64,000 bases of DNA from contig OY294049.1 in assembly GCA_958510825.1 (NCBI GenBank), positions 34,624,774-34,688,773 of the forward strand, in the 5' to 3' direction. The translations under genes and the position numbers were made by a program. The notes beneath the pieces were generated by a model. The model was given only the letters and a program-made list of their open reading frames with translations, made no database searches and had not been told where the DNA came from. Below are positions 11,270-24,600 of this stretch, in pieces; position 1 is the stretch's first letter; each line of letters begins with the position of its first letter. Source of the stretch: Brachypterus glaber (lineage: Eukaryota; Arthropoda; Insecta; Coleoptera; Kateretidae).

Positions 11270-11790
11270 TGTGATTCCCAGTTGTGTATAAATACACGGT
11301 GTTTGCGGTGTCACATATTAAGGCCCGGTTGTACAAACCTGGTTTAACTTTGAGCAGAGTTCCTTTACCATTGAAACAAATGACAGTTGAGTTAGGTTCA
11401 AATTTGAGCGAGGTTTGTACATCAAAAAACATGAAAAACCTCTATAGGAACATAGGTTCGGAAACGAACTCTAAGGGAGTTACGACCCTTTAAAATTGTA
11501 ATAAAAATAAAGTTTTTAATTAATAACTCTGGTACCCTTTGAGGTAGAACGACGTGGTTTTGCATGTGAAATAACTTTAATAAGGCCCATCTTCGTATGT
11601 CATTTTCACGTACTTATTTTAACCAGGGGCGTGCGAAACGGGGAGCCTTCAGTTTTTGCCCCAAACTTTTTTCTGTGTAACTTTTTTATAATTTTATTAT
11701 TGAAACATGATTTCTCAGGTCAAAATACATAAAAAAGGTACACTTGTTGTAATACTGTAGGACTAACCGTTTCCGAGAAAAAATCATTTA
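11270..11790. repeat. Dispersed element family A, copy 1 (truncated)
   Basis: Shares long text with 20189-20946 and 40949-41836: CCCATCTTCGTATGT, ACTTATTTTAACCAGGGGCG, TGCGAAACGGGG, TTTTTTCTGTGTAACTTTTT. Complete copies end in TACACGGTGT / ACACCGTGTA; this one retains TACACGGTGT at about 11292. No transposase. Confidence 0.6.
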
Positions 11791-11794
11791 GATA

Positions 11795-11944
11795 GGGCCA
11801 CTTGCACCAACTCTTAGGTTTAATTATACTGGGATTTTTCTCGACTAAATTGAGTTTAATTTAAAAATAGGTACTACGTGTTGATTGGTCGACTCTCTAT
11901 TTAAACCAAGTTTAAAATTAAACCATCGTTGGTGCAAGTGGCCC
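11795..11944. mobile_element. 150-bp MITE (GGGCCACTTGCACCAA family), copy 1
   Basis: Terminal inverted repeats GGGCCACTTGCACCAA and TTGGTGCAAGTGGCCC. Non-coding interior with TTTAAACCAAGTTTAAA-like text. A second copy lies 265 bp further on. Confidence 0.8.
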
Positions 11945-12208
11945 TTTGGACTTAAAACTATAATGGCTTCCCTGTTGAAAATGACGGGCCTGGGCGGGTA
12001 TAAATGGTGCACAAACCCGTCATTTTCAGTAGGTATTTTAAAAATGTTGTATCTCTTAGGATTGATTTTTGGAAGTACCTGTAAATTAGGTTTTTTTCTT
12101 AGGTTTTGACTTACATTCGACTAGCATAATTGAAATTTTGGTTTTCAACATTTTAGTATTTAATTTTTAGTGAAACGTGAAATCGAGCGTGAAATATTGC
12201 ACCTTTAA

Positions 12209-12342
12209 GGGCCACTTGCACCAATGAAGGTTTAACTTTAAACTTGGATTAAATAGACGGCCGACCAATCAGAACGCAGCATTTTTAACTTAAACTCGGT
12301 TTAGCTGAGATAATCCCAGACCAAAAGTTGGTGCAAGTGGCC
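12209..12342. mobile_element. 134-bp MITE (GGGCCACTTGCACCAA family), copy 2
   Basis: Ends GGGCCACTTGCACCAA and TTGGTGCAAGTGGCC. Same family as 11795-11944, with a diverged middle. Confidence 0.8.
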
Positions 12343-12413
12343 TGTAATAATTATAGGTCTGTTTTCGACGTAAAATTTTCCTGGAAAAATTTTCCAGATC
12401 CAGATGCTATTAT

Positions 12414-12516
12414 AGGTTTGTTTTAGTTCTCGAAAACCGCAGTGTGAAGTGATTCGGAACCGGCGTAGCTGGAACTGCACTTCAAAACTGCGGTTTTCGA
12501 GAACCAAAACAAACCT
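12414..12516. mobile_element. Small MITE next to the Tudor gene 5' end
   Basis: Inverted ends AGGTTTGTTTTAGTTCTCG and CGAGAACCAAAACAAACCT enclosing AAACCGCAG/CTGCGGTTT. About 100 bp, ending some 130 bp before the ATG, so it probably lies in or beside the promoter. Confidence 0.65.
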
Positions 12517-12529
12517 TATGTTCAACACT

Positions 12530-12644
12530 TGCAGAAGAAGAAGAAGAAGACCGCCATTTCTTTTCTTTTTGTGTCAAATATTGTAATTTTTGTGTTCAGC
12601 ATTTGTGTTTTTTGTATAACTTTTGTAAACTCTGCTATATAAAT
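12530..12644 (+). promoter_or_regulatory. Probable 5'UTR/start region of the Tudor gene
   Basis: An AGAAGAAGAAGAAGA run is followed by CCGCCATTTCTTTTC, a match to the YY1/Pho-type core CCGCCATNTT found near many metazoan start sites. No TATA box at the usual distance. The transcription start is inferred, not seen. Confidence 0.35.
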
Positions 12645-15600
12645 ATGGAAAAATGGAAAAGTAAAGTATTGGTTCAATTTGAAATGATTACAAAGGAAAA
12701 AGATGGGATTTGTTTTAATTTAGATGAAATATATGGAAATGTAAGTTTTTTTTTTACTAGATTTGTACTCATATGTGGCCTACACTGTAGTCCAGAATCT
12801 AGATAAACTTTCGTCTTCACTTTTGTGTTAGGACAAATTTCGTTCATTAATAATCAAAAGTGTTTGCCACTCGGGTGATGACGCCAAATCATCACAGAAG
12901 GATATCTAGATCCTGGCCTACTGTGACAGAAAGTCCTCATCAACCCTCTGCCACAGACACGGCGTAAATTTTACGCCTAGATACTATGCAATTTGTGATT
13001 TCTCCCAACTCCGACTACTACGGCTTTCCGCGTCTCAGTACCTTTCGGACATTCAGTTTAAGCCCTAAATCCTAGCGAAGTTGGTTGTTGCACAGTGATT
13101 TTTCACGTGTTCAATTAAAATTTGGTGGCGTAAAAAATACTCTGTCTGTTAATACATAATAATAATAACAATAGGGTTTATTCACTGCAAAAAAATATAT
13201 TTTTTAAGAATTTTATGTTGTTTATGATTTAGTTTTTATCTACCAAGTCAAAATTAACATTATAGTATATTATATATATAAATTTATTAATTATATAAAT
13301 AACTCATTTAAATATTATGTTCTATTGCATTTATAATTAAATAATTAAAGCTGTAAAGAACACATTTAACAATAAATAAGTCAAAATTTATAAAAATTTA
13401 TTCAACTTTTAAATTGTTTAAAGGGAGGCATAATTTTTACGCCATGTTTGTAGTAATGTTCCATAAATAAGGTGTATGCGGCAGAGGGTTAAAAAATCAC
13501 TGAGGAGATAAAGAACCCTGATAAGCAAACCTAGGCTATTATAATAGTTTTGAGGCTTACCATTACTCATATATGGGGGGCAAAGAGGTTGATGGCTCCC
13601 CTTTCCCAAAAGGAAATTAATTTTATTAAACTTGATTATAATAATTAAACCAATAACATTTATAAAATACATTTTTAAAATTGCTTTTTTAGTTACAAAA
13701 GAATGTGCAATACGTCATGGGTATAACTGTTAAAGAGCAACAAAAATTAATGTCTACACTTAATCTAAGCTTAAAAGTTTTTCAAAAACTAACTGAACTC
13801 AATTTTGAGTTAGAAAATTTTATGGCAGAAAATGATCTATATGTTACTACCGAAGAAAACTTAAAAAAGGAATTAAAAGAATGCATTATTAATATGAATA
13901 CAGTTGAAAATACTGTTGATAATATTCCAGTTTCAACATGTTCAAAAAATCCCTTTAATCAGCCCCAACCTCAGCCTGAAATAATACCAGTTGCTTCCAC
14001 TTCTACTGCCCCTTTTGATGCTGAAAGTTCGGCTTCCACCAGAGCCCTAGCTAGCATGGTTTTTGATACATCAACGACTCCTAGTGAAGAACTGGACATG
14101 TCACATTTAAAGGATAGCTTGGGTTTAAATAAAAATACCATATCAAATTTAAAGGAATTTTATGACAAACCGAGATGCAATGTTGAGTTTTTGGCACCTG
14201 AGAAAGACTGTGCAGGAAGCAGTGGCACTAGTAATGTAAAAAAAATGGCAGGAAATGACTGTGGTATTAGTAATGTAAAACAATTATCTGATGAAGTTGA
14301 ATGCAGTAATAATACTAATACTAGTATTCAACAAAAATCATCAGAAGATGACTGTAGTAGTATTGTAAAAAATTCGTCAGATGACTGCACTAGCACAGAA
14401 GGTAATTATGTAACTTAAATCTTTTTTGGGTTATCATTTAATGGGTTGGCTGCCAGACCAAAATTTAACCATTAGTAGTTAAAGCGTTCCTGAGTTATTA
14501 AATAAGAACTTCAAACGGGCTTAGAATCACCACTTAAAATTATTTACATCATTTACTGGACATCCTGTATAGGTATACAGAGCTTGTCAAATTTCCGCCC
14601 CCTCCCCTTACTGTTTGAAAACTTTAAATTTGTAACACAAATTTCAATTTATCTTAAGCCGCCCAAAAGTTAAGGGGGGAGGGGGGACGGAGACGCTCTG
14701 TATATACCTGTATATTTTTTATTATTCAATGAGAATGGTCACGCGGAAAGCGATCTGAAGGGAAATAATGTCAGGTATAGACTTATTTTTATAAAAAATA
14801 CCTAAAATTATTTTCCTTCAATAACTTTTGCGCGTGAGCACTCCCAAATATAAAATAGTATCATGTCAGGAAGCGTTATATGTATATTTTTGTATATCAC
14901 ATGCCTGTCGGGTACCAGTTTTTTGTTATGTTGCTGTATAATTTTTCTTTTCTGTACAGTAAAAAAACTACTAATAGAAGAATCAACTAGCAGCAGCAGC
15001 AGCAGCATGAACAGCAGCATCTCCGACAAACAAGCTGATAGTGTAAATTTATTAGAGATTAAAAATCCACAAAAAGTCCAAACCAATTCTTCCGAACCTG
15101 CAACGGCAATACAAAAATTACAAAAATATTTTAATAACGTAGAAACCCAAAAGAAAAAGGAAGTAGTTGTACCTGACTATGTGCGGCTGAAGTCGACAAA
15201 CCATGTAATTAAAAATGATCTCACTCCAAGCACCAAAAAGAAAAAATTAAAAAATAAGAAAACTTCGTTTTATGGTAAGATATTATAAGGCTTGAAAGCA
15301 GGGCGTCCTTCACTTCCAGGCTGCGCTACTGGACCATCTATTTGGCTTTTATATGACCCACTAGGGTCTGACAACGCTGATACGCCAACATAAAGACAAA
15401 ATTACTAAAAATTATACTAAGAATTTGTTATCGTCAGTTTAACAGTTTTATACTTTGAGGCTTAACATTTTATTATAAAGTGGTGAAAAGTTTAAAAAAT
15501 GTGGATGCAATTATAAAAATGTTATTGTTTCAGTTTTGCCTGTAAATATTCTAGTGCTAAATATAACATTTCTTAAAAAACAACACGAAACTACTCAAAA

Positions 15601-18600
15601 AAATTAAATTAATTTTGGTATGTGAGAATTCTGAGCCATTTACTAAAACAAGGTGCAGAATTAAGCTGCTTAAATCAAAGAAAATATTGTAGTTTCATGT
15701 ATGGCAATAAACTAATTAGTTTTTTATAATAAGTTAGAATTTATTTATTTATTATAAGGTTTTTACTTACAAATGTCGGGAAATAAAAATACAATATTTT
15801 GTATCCCTAGGTACATTGTTTTATAATGTAATGAAAATTAAACTATGCAATTTTAATAATTATTAAAAAAACAACGCTAAAAATTGCTAATAATCTTCAA
15901 TTTAATAACAATTGAAATATAATTTAATGATTAACTGATTCTGCTTTTCAGTGTAGTAAAATTCTTCTCTTGCACCCTTTTTCTTTATTTTTAACCTATT
16001 CACTATTACCAAGCCATCACATATTCCGAATTTTAGTATTAGTTTTATTATATTTGTTGTTTTTGTTAAAAATAACAGATTAATTTTCTCTCACAAATAA
16101 CACAATTATTTTTGACAAATATGTGACATTTTGCTTCAAAATTTTCAACTTAGCTGGCCATGGAATGGCCCACTAGGAAGTCTGGCACCTAAGCCAGTAG
16201 CGCGGCCTGGAAGTGAAGGACGCCTTGATGTAATAGTACACATGTAACTAATATAAATTTTTGTTAATTTGTTTATTTTTTTTGTAGATATTCCAGACAA
16301 AGAGCCTCCTCAGGCTAATGAATTGTGTGTCTTTTCTCACATTGAGACTCCGTCCGAATTTTATCTTCACATATGTGATCCTATGGCAGGTCTAATTGAC
16401 AGGTAAGTCAATCTTTATCTCGCTCAAATGTAAAACTTGATCATCTCGTACGATACATCAACGTAACCAGAAAAAAAAATGTATTAAAAAATGTAAAAAT
16501 TTAAAATGACACCCATAAGAAAAAACGAAGGTTAGTGTTAACCGCTGGGGTGTTTTATCGAAGGACCTTTGTGACCTGAGGCATAGAGGACTTCCTTGTA
16601 TTGTTCCAGGACCTGGAAGAAGACACCTGGTGTCTTCTTGTACTTGGGCCCAAGATGATGTTTCCTCGGAGAAATGGCGTAAGCCCTATTTGCACTCGTT
16701 CTACGCGAAATGTTATTTATTGGATGTATTTTCCATAGCGTGAATCATTACGAATAACTATTGTTATTTTTGTTCTTTGGAAGCGATAGTGGCGTGAGTA
16801 TCGCGCCCCTGACGAATTTAACTTATTGTCCGTACCGTGCTGTTTTACCAACTCTTTCAAACTACTGAAATATCGCTTTAAGCCAGCTAGTACGTCATGC
16901 GCACGAAACCTTATATTTGTCCGCATACAGGATGAAAACTAAACGTGTTTTTTAATAATAATAATAATAATAATACTTTATTGCCCAACATACGCACCAT
17001 TTACAGTTCAACTGTAACTCTTGCACCTAAAATGCCATGGAAAATATGATAACAGTTTAAGATTCCTTGCAAAAATGTACTTTGCAACGTTTCAGTTGAA
17101 AACGCCTAGCTTTGTCAGGTTTCGCTCAAAAAAATAAAAACGAAATCGGGATTTTTATTTTTTTTGCGATAATTAAAAAATGACTGGTCAAATTTTCTTT
17201 TAGATTATTGATCAGCATAAAAATGCGCAACTTTTTTTCTTATTTTACCGATCTTGCATTTCTTACAATAACCGAAATGCGGTATTTCAAATACCCATGT
17301 CAAAAAATGGGCACCCCGTATAAATGTTTATGTTAAAAAAAATAATATTATTTTTTTTTTGTTTATATTATTAAAATTTACATTACATTTCTATTATTTC
17401 AGTATTCCAGATAAAATTGAAGAGTATGTATCAAAACACAAAATCCAGTATACAACAAAACTGCACGCTTTGACAAACATAGGAAAATATTGTGTCGCGT
17501 TTGTATCCCAGTACGACAGGTGGTATAGAGCTGAGGTTATTAATTGGTTTCAGGTAAATCGACATTTTTCGAAAAACTTTTTATAATTTACGTTTGTACA
17601 ATATATAGAATATGCTAATTTAGTGTGAGTGTATGAAGAATAAACCAAAAAAAGTACCTTTTTCAATACTATACAAAACTACATTAAGTAAAACCATTTT
17701 TTGTATGTTACTTTATCTCCTTTTATTAGCTTTAACGACCTTCAATCATTGTCATAGACAAAGAATGTCACAATATTTTATGTTAAAAGGTACGAGGTTT
17801 TAACCAATGATGTAGCTTAAAAATCGCGAGAATTTCAACTACTTTCTTGCATAATTGGATGGACTATAATAAGGGGTATTTTTTTTGTTCCATTTTACTT
17901 TTATATTTCATACCAAATTGCAAGTTTCTAGCTCTACTAGAAGTGTGTTTAATATTTTTTCCCCAACTGGGTGGGTAAGGGTGGTCGAAGGTCAAAATTC
18001 GAATTTTTCCTGGGATTGTGGGGGAATACTGCATGTGCCAAATTTTAAGTTTCTAGCTATTCTGGAAGTGGGTCTTCAAACCCGGACAACCATACATCCA
18101 TACACAGGTTTTTTCATTGTATAGATAATAATAAAAATAGTATTTGTTTTTAGGAAAAGAAAACTGAAGAAGTCTACATAAAACTAGTTGATTATGGTGA
18201 TATGAAGTTGATCTCATACAAAAAATTGCAAAAAATTAGCAAAGATTTAGCAGAAATTCCAAAATTAGCCATTAAATGTCATTTGCCACTACTTTACCCT
18301 CCAAACTCTACATTTCTGGACAGACTTACAGACTGGCCACCCACTAGCATAGACGCCATATCAGGGATCAGTGATTTACATTCCAGCGAAAGAGGTGCAC
18401 TTTTTACCGTATGCTATGCGCAGAAAATTGGGTAAGTAGATTTTTTTCTATATTCTCGACAAAATCAAACAACCCTGTCGCTTTTGGCCATTTTTGTGAG
18501 GGTATTTAAAGCTATTGTTTTTTAGAGATTCGGTGGCCATAGATATGTTCAGAGATGGTGAAAACCCCGATAATACTGTAGGTCAAATATTAATGGATTT

Positions 18601-21600
18601 AGGCTTAGCTGTACAAATAACTGAAGAAGGTATGTTAAAAAATCACTGAAGTCGAATAGTCACGTAATAACGTTGTGTTTTTTTTATCCGTGCTTCGGTA
18701 TTTTAATTTTAAATATCTGGGCTCAAGAGCACGAAATTCAAAGTGTGAGACACTATTTTAAAGAAAAAATTGTCGTATTTTTATACTATTTTTCTCGCGA
18801 AATTATTCAACTGTTTAACAAATTCTTATTCTTATTTAGCTTCCAGACTATCATTTTTTGCCTCTCTGTCTAAAAAATAGTAAATAACGTTGTGTTTTTT
18901 TTATCCGTGCTTCGGTATTTTAATTTTAAATATCTGGGCTCAAGATCACGAAATTCAAAGTGTGAGACACTATTTTAAAGAAAAAATTGTCGTATTTTTA
19001 TACTATTTTTCTTGCGAAATTATTCAACTGTTTAACAAATTCTTATTCTTATTTAGCTTCCAGACTATAATTTTTTGCCTCTCTGTCTAAAAAATAGTAA
19101 ATAACGTTGTGTTTTTTTATCCGTGCTTCGGTATTTTAATTTTAAATATCTGGGCTCAAGAGCACGAAATTCAAAGTGTGAGACACTATTTTAAAGAAAA
19201 AATTGTCGTATTTTTATACTATTTTTCTCGCGAAATTATTCAACTGTTCTTATTTTTATTTAGCTTCCAGACTGTATAATTTTTTGCCTCTATCTAAAAA
19301 ATAGTAAATGTAATATAACGAATAAAAAAAAATTGAGTTTGATTCTTTAAACAATCTATAAAATAGAAAATTTTATTGAAACTGGGTTAATCTTTAAAGA
19401 TGGGTAAAATGCTAGATATTTTTAAAAACTCATTTTGTCTTAAACTCTTCATTTTATATTAAGTTGGATGTGACATTATAATATAATACATATTATAATA
19501 TAATATATATTATATAATATACTATATACATAATACTAAATAATTATATATTTAACATTTATTACATTACATTTTTTGTTTAACCTCGTACTATTCTACT
19601 TAATTAAGCATCCCCCAAGTCCAGGACTTGTGACGGCTAGTAGAAGAGGGAACCACCGGCTTTAATTGACTTTCGAACCAATTTAAAGGGAGTGTCCGCT
19701 TTACTTACGCCTTCGCCAAATTTCAATTATTAATTAACTGGAAAAGGCAAATCGGCGCCGGTGAGAATTGAACTCACGCTATTTGGGTAGTAAACTCGTC
19801 AATACGACGCGGTAGTCCACTACACCAATCCTCCCATTTAACATTTATAAAAATAAATATATATTTAATTGCTTTTTCCATAAGCACCCACAAGCATTTT
19901 TCTGCCTAGTGGGGATTATTTTTTTATTTAATTTTTCATTTCTACCATATATTTTTTAATTTAAAATTTTATGCATAAAATTCACATTGTACTTGTAGAT
20001 AATGACGTTGATTAAATAAAGATAATTATTATTGTTATATTATTATTGAACTCCCATATAAAATATAAAAACACCTTTTTTACTACAAAGGAGTTTAAGT
20101 ATTTTTAAAACAAGTCAGTTTAAAGCACTAGTTTGGACCTGGAAAATTAAAATTGTCCAAAATCAATTGTTTTGTACCTATGTGAGTTATACACGGTGTA
20201 TTTCAAATAGGGTCTGAAATTTTAAAGGGCGAATCTACATCATAAAATATGACAAAAAGTTCCTATAAACATATGTCTAAAAATGCGTTATAAGGGAGCT
20301 AAGCTAAGGACACTAAATCTGTAAACTTTAGTTTAGTTTTCTAGTGGCTGCACCACAGATCTAATATCCTTCACCTAAGCTCCCTTGAAAGTGGCTAAAC
20401 AATTCTGTTTTTATTTAATAACTCAGGAACTCTTTATAGCAACGAGGTTTTGCACGTGGACTAATATTAATAAGGCCCATCTTCGTATGTTATTTTCATA
20501 TAATTATTTTAAACAGGGATGTGGAAAACGGGGGGGCCTTATCAATTTTTTGTCCCAATTTTTTTCTGTGTGATGTTTTTTAATTTTATTTTTGGAATAT
20601 GATTTCTGAGATCAAAATACATAAAAAGGTACTCTTGTTGTAATATTGTAGGATTAACCGTTTTCGAGAAAAATTAATTTGAAGGTGAAATTTCACGGTT
20701 CGAGGACGAAAAATTAAATTCTATAATGTTTTAAATTAATTTTAGCTCACATGCAAAACCTAGTCGCTCTATCTCAAAGGGTACCAGATTTATTAATTAA
20801 AAACCTTATTTTTATTACAATTTTAAAGGATTGTAAGCCCCTTAGGGTTCGTTTCCCGACCTATGCTCCTATAGTGGTTTTACATGCTTTTTGATATAGA
20901 ATCATCTCCTTTAATATGTGACTTAAGACTGCGAACACCGTGTACATCTTCACTACTTGTTCTTTTTTTTTCAGTGGACGAAACTCATATGGAGTTGGAA
21001 CAGTTTGTACAAGACGTGTCCAGTTTTGGAAACGCGGAAAATATAAACGAGGCTGTGGCCGGGTACGATGCGAGAGACGAGGCTCGCATATGCAGGTTCA
21101 CGCGACCGGACCTAACATGCTTTAAGGGCAAAAATTGCAAGTTAGAACACGTACCAATGTCCAGAGGTAATGAGATTCAAGATTTAATACAATTGTAACT
21201 TTCAATATTCTCAGATTTAGAGATCCTAAATGTTTCTGACAGAAAACCTCTAAGACCACTACTATTATTTATGACTGCGTGTAGCTGAGTAAATGGTATA
21301 CAGACTCAAATGTTACAATATTTATATTTTCATAGGTCGATCCTGAATGATTTTGATTTTTTCATAAATCCTGATTGATTCTTTATATTTTTCAGTATTT
21401 ATCTTTACAGTTTACATTCTTTTTAGTTATTTAGTTATAATTGAAATAATAAAAAAGTATTTATGTTTTACTTAAATTTATATCGCAGTAACTCCTGTCA
21501 TTATTTTGAAAAGTATTATGTTCAGAATGTTCAGAATCTGATACATTTTATATAATATTATATCGAGGGCTTCATAACAGGTGCGTTCACGCAATTTTTT

Positions 21601-24600
21601 TTTTTTTTTTGAGATTTGGTTAGTTTGAGGTTTGGTTTGGTCAACGAACTAATAACTCTTCTCTCTAGAATACGCATACCGTTAATATAAAGTATTGCCA
21701 ACATCTCGGTTTGTTTGTAAACAAATAGTAGGTATATTCAGGCCTAAACAATAACAGTTACCAGTAACTATTATTGTTGTCTCTGTTAGAACAAAGCTGT
21801 GCGAGTAAGACAGACAAATGTATATGTTGGCTACGTTTTTGTCAGTTTTTACAAATGAAATGCCTATTCTAGAGAGAAGAGTTATTAGTTCGTTGGGTTT
21901 GGTAAACCAAATCTGAAACCATCAGAATAAAAAAAAAACAAAAAAAAGGGGTATACGCCCTTATGTTATGAAGCCCTCGATATAGGCAAGAATGATTTAA
22001 TATTTTATTTTGGGATATATTATATTACACTTTACGAATTTAGTAGATATTTTTACACTACAATTTCTATTTTTGATGTTAAATATATATATTATTATAT
22101 ATTTTATCAGTTCTTTATTTCTGAGGCCTTATTTACAAAACTAATAGCACATTTAGTAGGACCAAAAATCAGGGAAGCAAAAAATATTTTTTTGTGGGAA
22201 GGGATTTGTTCTTATTCTAACACATTAAAAACTATTTTTCCCTAATGGGGAATGTATTGGAAAAAAGATAATAAAAAACACCTTTCATATTTATGCTAAA
22301 AATAGTCGATACAAAAACTGTAGGAACTACAACTTCGGTTGTTACGAGCAACATACAGTATTTTTTTAAACTCATTCAGTCAAAAAAAAATCTACTAAAA
22401 TACAGAAACTTTAAGCACAAGCATGTTTATTTGGGGCTCTTCGGGATTATGTGTAACTTCTCTGAAACAATACAATACAAGTGACGTTTTAATGTAATTT
22501 GTAAAATCTACGAAAATATATATTTTCAGCGAAATAACAGGTATTGGATAAAACATTGCGCGGTACGCAGCAAATACTAGTCTAGTAGGTACCATGAAAG
22601 CCAAACTTTGTTGAATATCAGCTTAGGGGCTGTCCATAAATTACGTAACGCAATTTTTCGAAATTTTTGATCCCCTCCCCCCTGTTTCACAAGCTGTCGC
22701 ATTTATTAACACCCCCGCCTCCCCCAGGGTGTCACGTAACAATATTCAAATTGGTATTTTTTTCCTAATATACTTTATGATACAGAGTTTCGGGTTATAA
22801 TTGCGTAATGCAAGATGTTATAAAGTGTTAAAATGGTACATATTTATTATGTACTCAAAGGATACGTTTTGAATCGCTTTTAATTCAATAATAGAAAACT
22901 TGCAAAAAGTAAAATATTTTATTCACAACCATTTAGTAATTGGTTAATTACATATATACATAAAAGTTGGAAAATGAATTATTATTTATTAACTTCAAGT
23001 TCCCAAAAAGTTAGAAACATCTCATTTCCCTCCCTTGGTCGGGAAGGCTCTTATAGCTAACTTCACGTATGCCACTTGTCTAAAACTTGAATTTATCGAT
23101 CTAAATTTTATGATAAAACAGTCTCCTGTCACAAAACAAACGCACTCAAAAACAAAAACAGGTGCTGCCCTCTATCGCTAAAATAACGAAGTAACGTAGG
23201 CATTTCTACTAGTTTTTATTTATTATTTTATATCCAAAAAGCAACATTTGTAACAAACTTCAATGCAACTAAACTTTTCAATATAGCGTCAAAATTCAAA
23301 CAGTTTTTGTAGTGGGAAAGAAGGCAAATGATTGTAAATAAAATAGGTATGGTTGTGAATAAAATAGTATACAAACCTTGGTCCAACATTTCATGTTTCC
23401 ACCTCGGTATGTAATATACTAATTCATTTGTCCATGGACTTTTTTGTTTTATCACGTCGACACACGGCATTAAAAATCTCTGTTTCTTCAATTTCCGATG
23501 AACATCCGCTTAAATCAACGCCCGTTGCGTAACATTTTCATAGACCCTCTCCCCTGTCACAAACTCACATTTTCTGTGATCCCCTCCCCCCTAGCCGCGT
23601 TACGTAATATATGGACAGCCCCTTATCGCTCATAGTAATTTGAGATGATTTTACTTTTGCTTTTACAGTAAGGGGCCTTATTTTAAACTAAATTTAATTT
23701 TTAGGGGGTTTTACAACGGATCAAGTAGAATGCTATAAAGGCGTTTTTTACGATTTACCACTGCCGCCAAAAGGAAGCGTAGAACAAATATTAATTACTG
23801 CATACAAGGACGTTTGTTCATTTTACGCTTTAATCATTAATCAGCCCATGTCCCAGTCAAGTAAGTAATCAAAAGGTAGAAGGCCTTGAAGGTAAAAGAA
23901 AAAAAAACGACTCGAGATTGAAAATACCCTTAATTTAAATATTAATGGAGTCCCACTCGAGTTTTCTAAGAAAGCGAAGGTATTAAGTTACTATTGATCA
24001 GAAGTTAAAGCTTTGCGATCATGTAAATAAACTAATTCAAAGTACATATGTTAGATTAAAAGTATTATATGCAAATAGAGACATACTAAATTGGAAAATT
24101 AAAAAACAACTTTGTGAATCACTTGTTCTATCAGTTTTTAATTATTGTAATCTTGTTTACTATCCTTTTCTCGACAGAACTACTAAAAACCGTATACATA
24201 TGGTGAAAAATACCTGCTGTAGACTTACTTGCAATGTCGGTAAATTTGATCATATTTCTGCAAGTTTCAAAAGTCTTAAATGGTTAAATATGGAAAATAC
24301 ACACTATCTCACCTATTCTACTTTTCTTCATAAATTAATACAAACTTCTACACCTTTATATCTAAGAGAAAAATTAATCTTCAGACGCGATATACATAGT
24401 CGTAATATACGCAACAACTCTATTACTATTCCCCGACACCATACGGCTCTTTTTAAAACATCATTTCCCAGGTAGCAAAATAACATGACATTCACGTGAA
24501 AGTCACGTTAATATGTGACATGTGATGTTAAGATTGTAGTCTCATTTAACAAGAATGAAGCATGGTGGGGATGTCCTAAGTCCGCCCCTAATAACATCAC

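Noticed and set aside
18673..19090. Two matching 66-codon frames
   Set aside because: They repeat only because the 217-bp unit repeats; low-complexity hydrophobic translation, no start context.
19735..19835. A true tRNA gene on the minus strand
   Set aside because: A and B boxes are present but the acceptor stem does not pair and a 13-bp target duplication surrounds a longer unit; it is a SINE.
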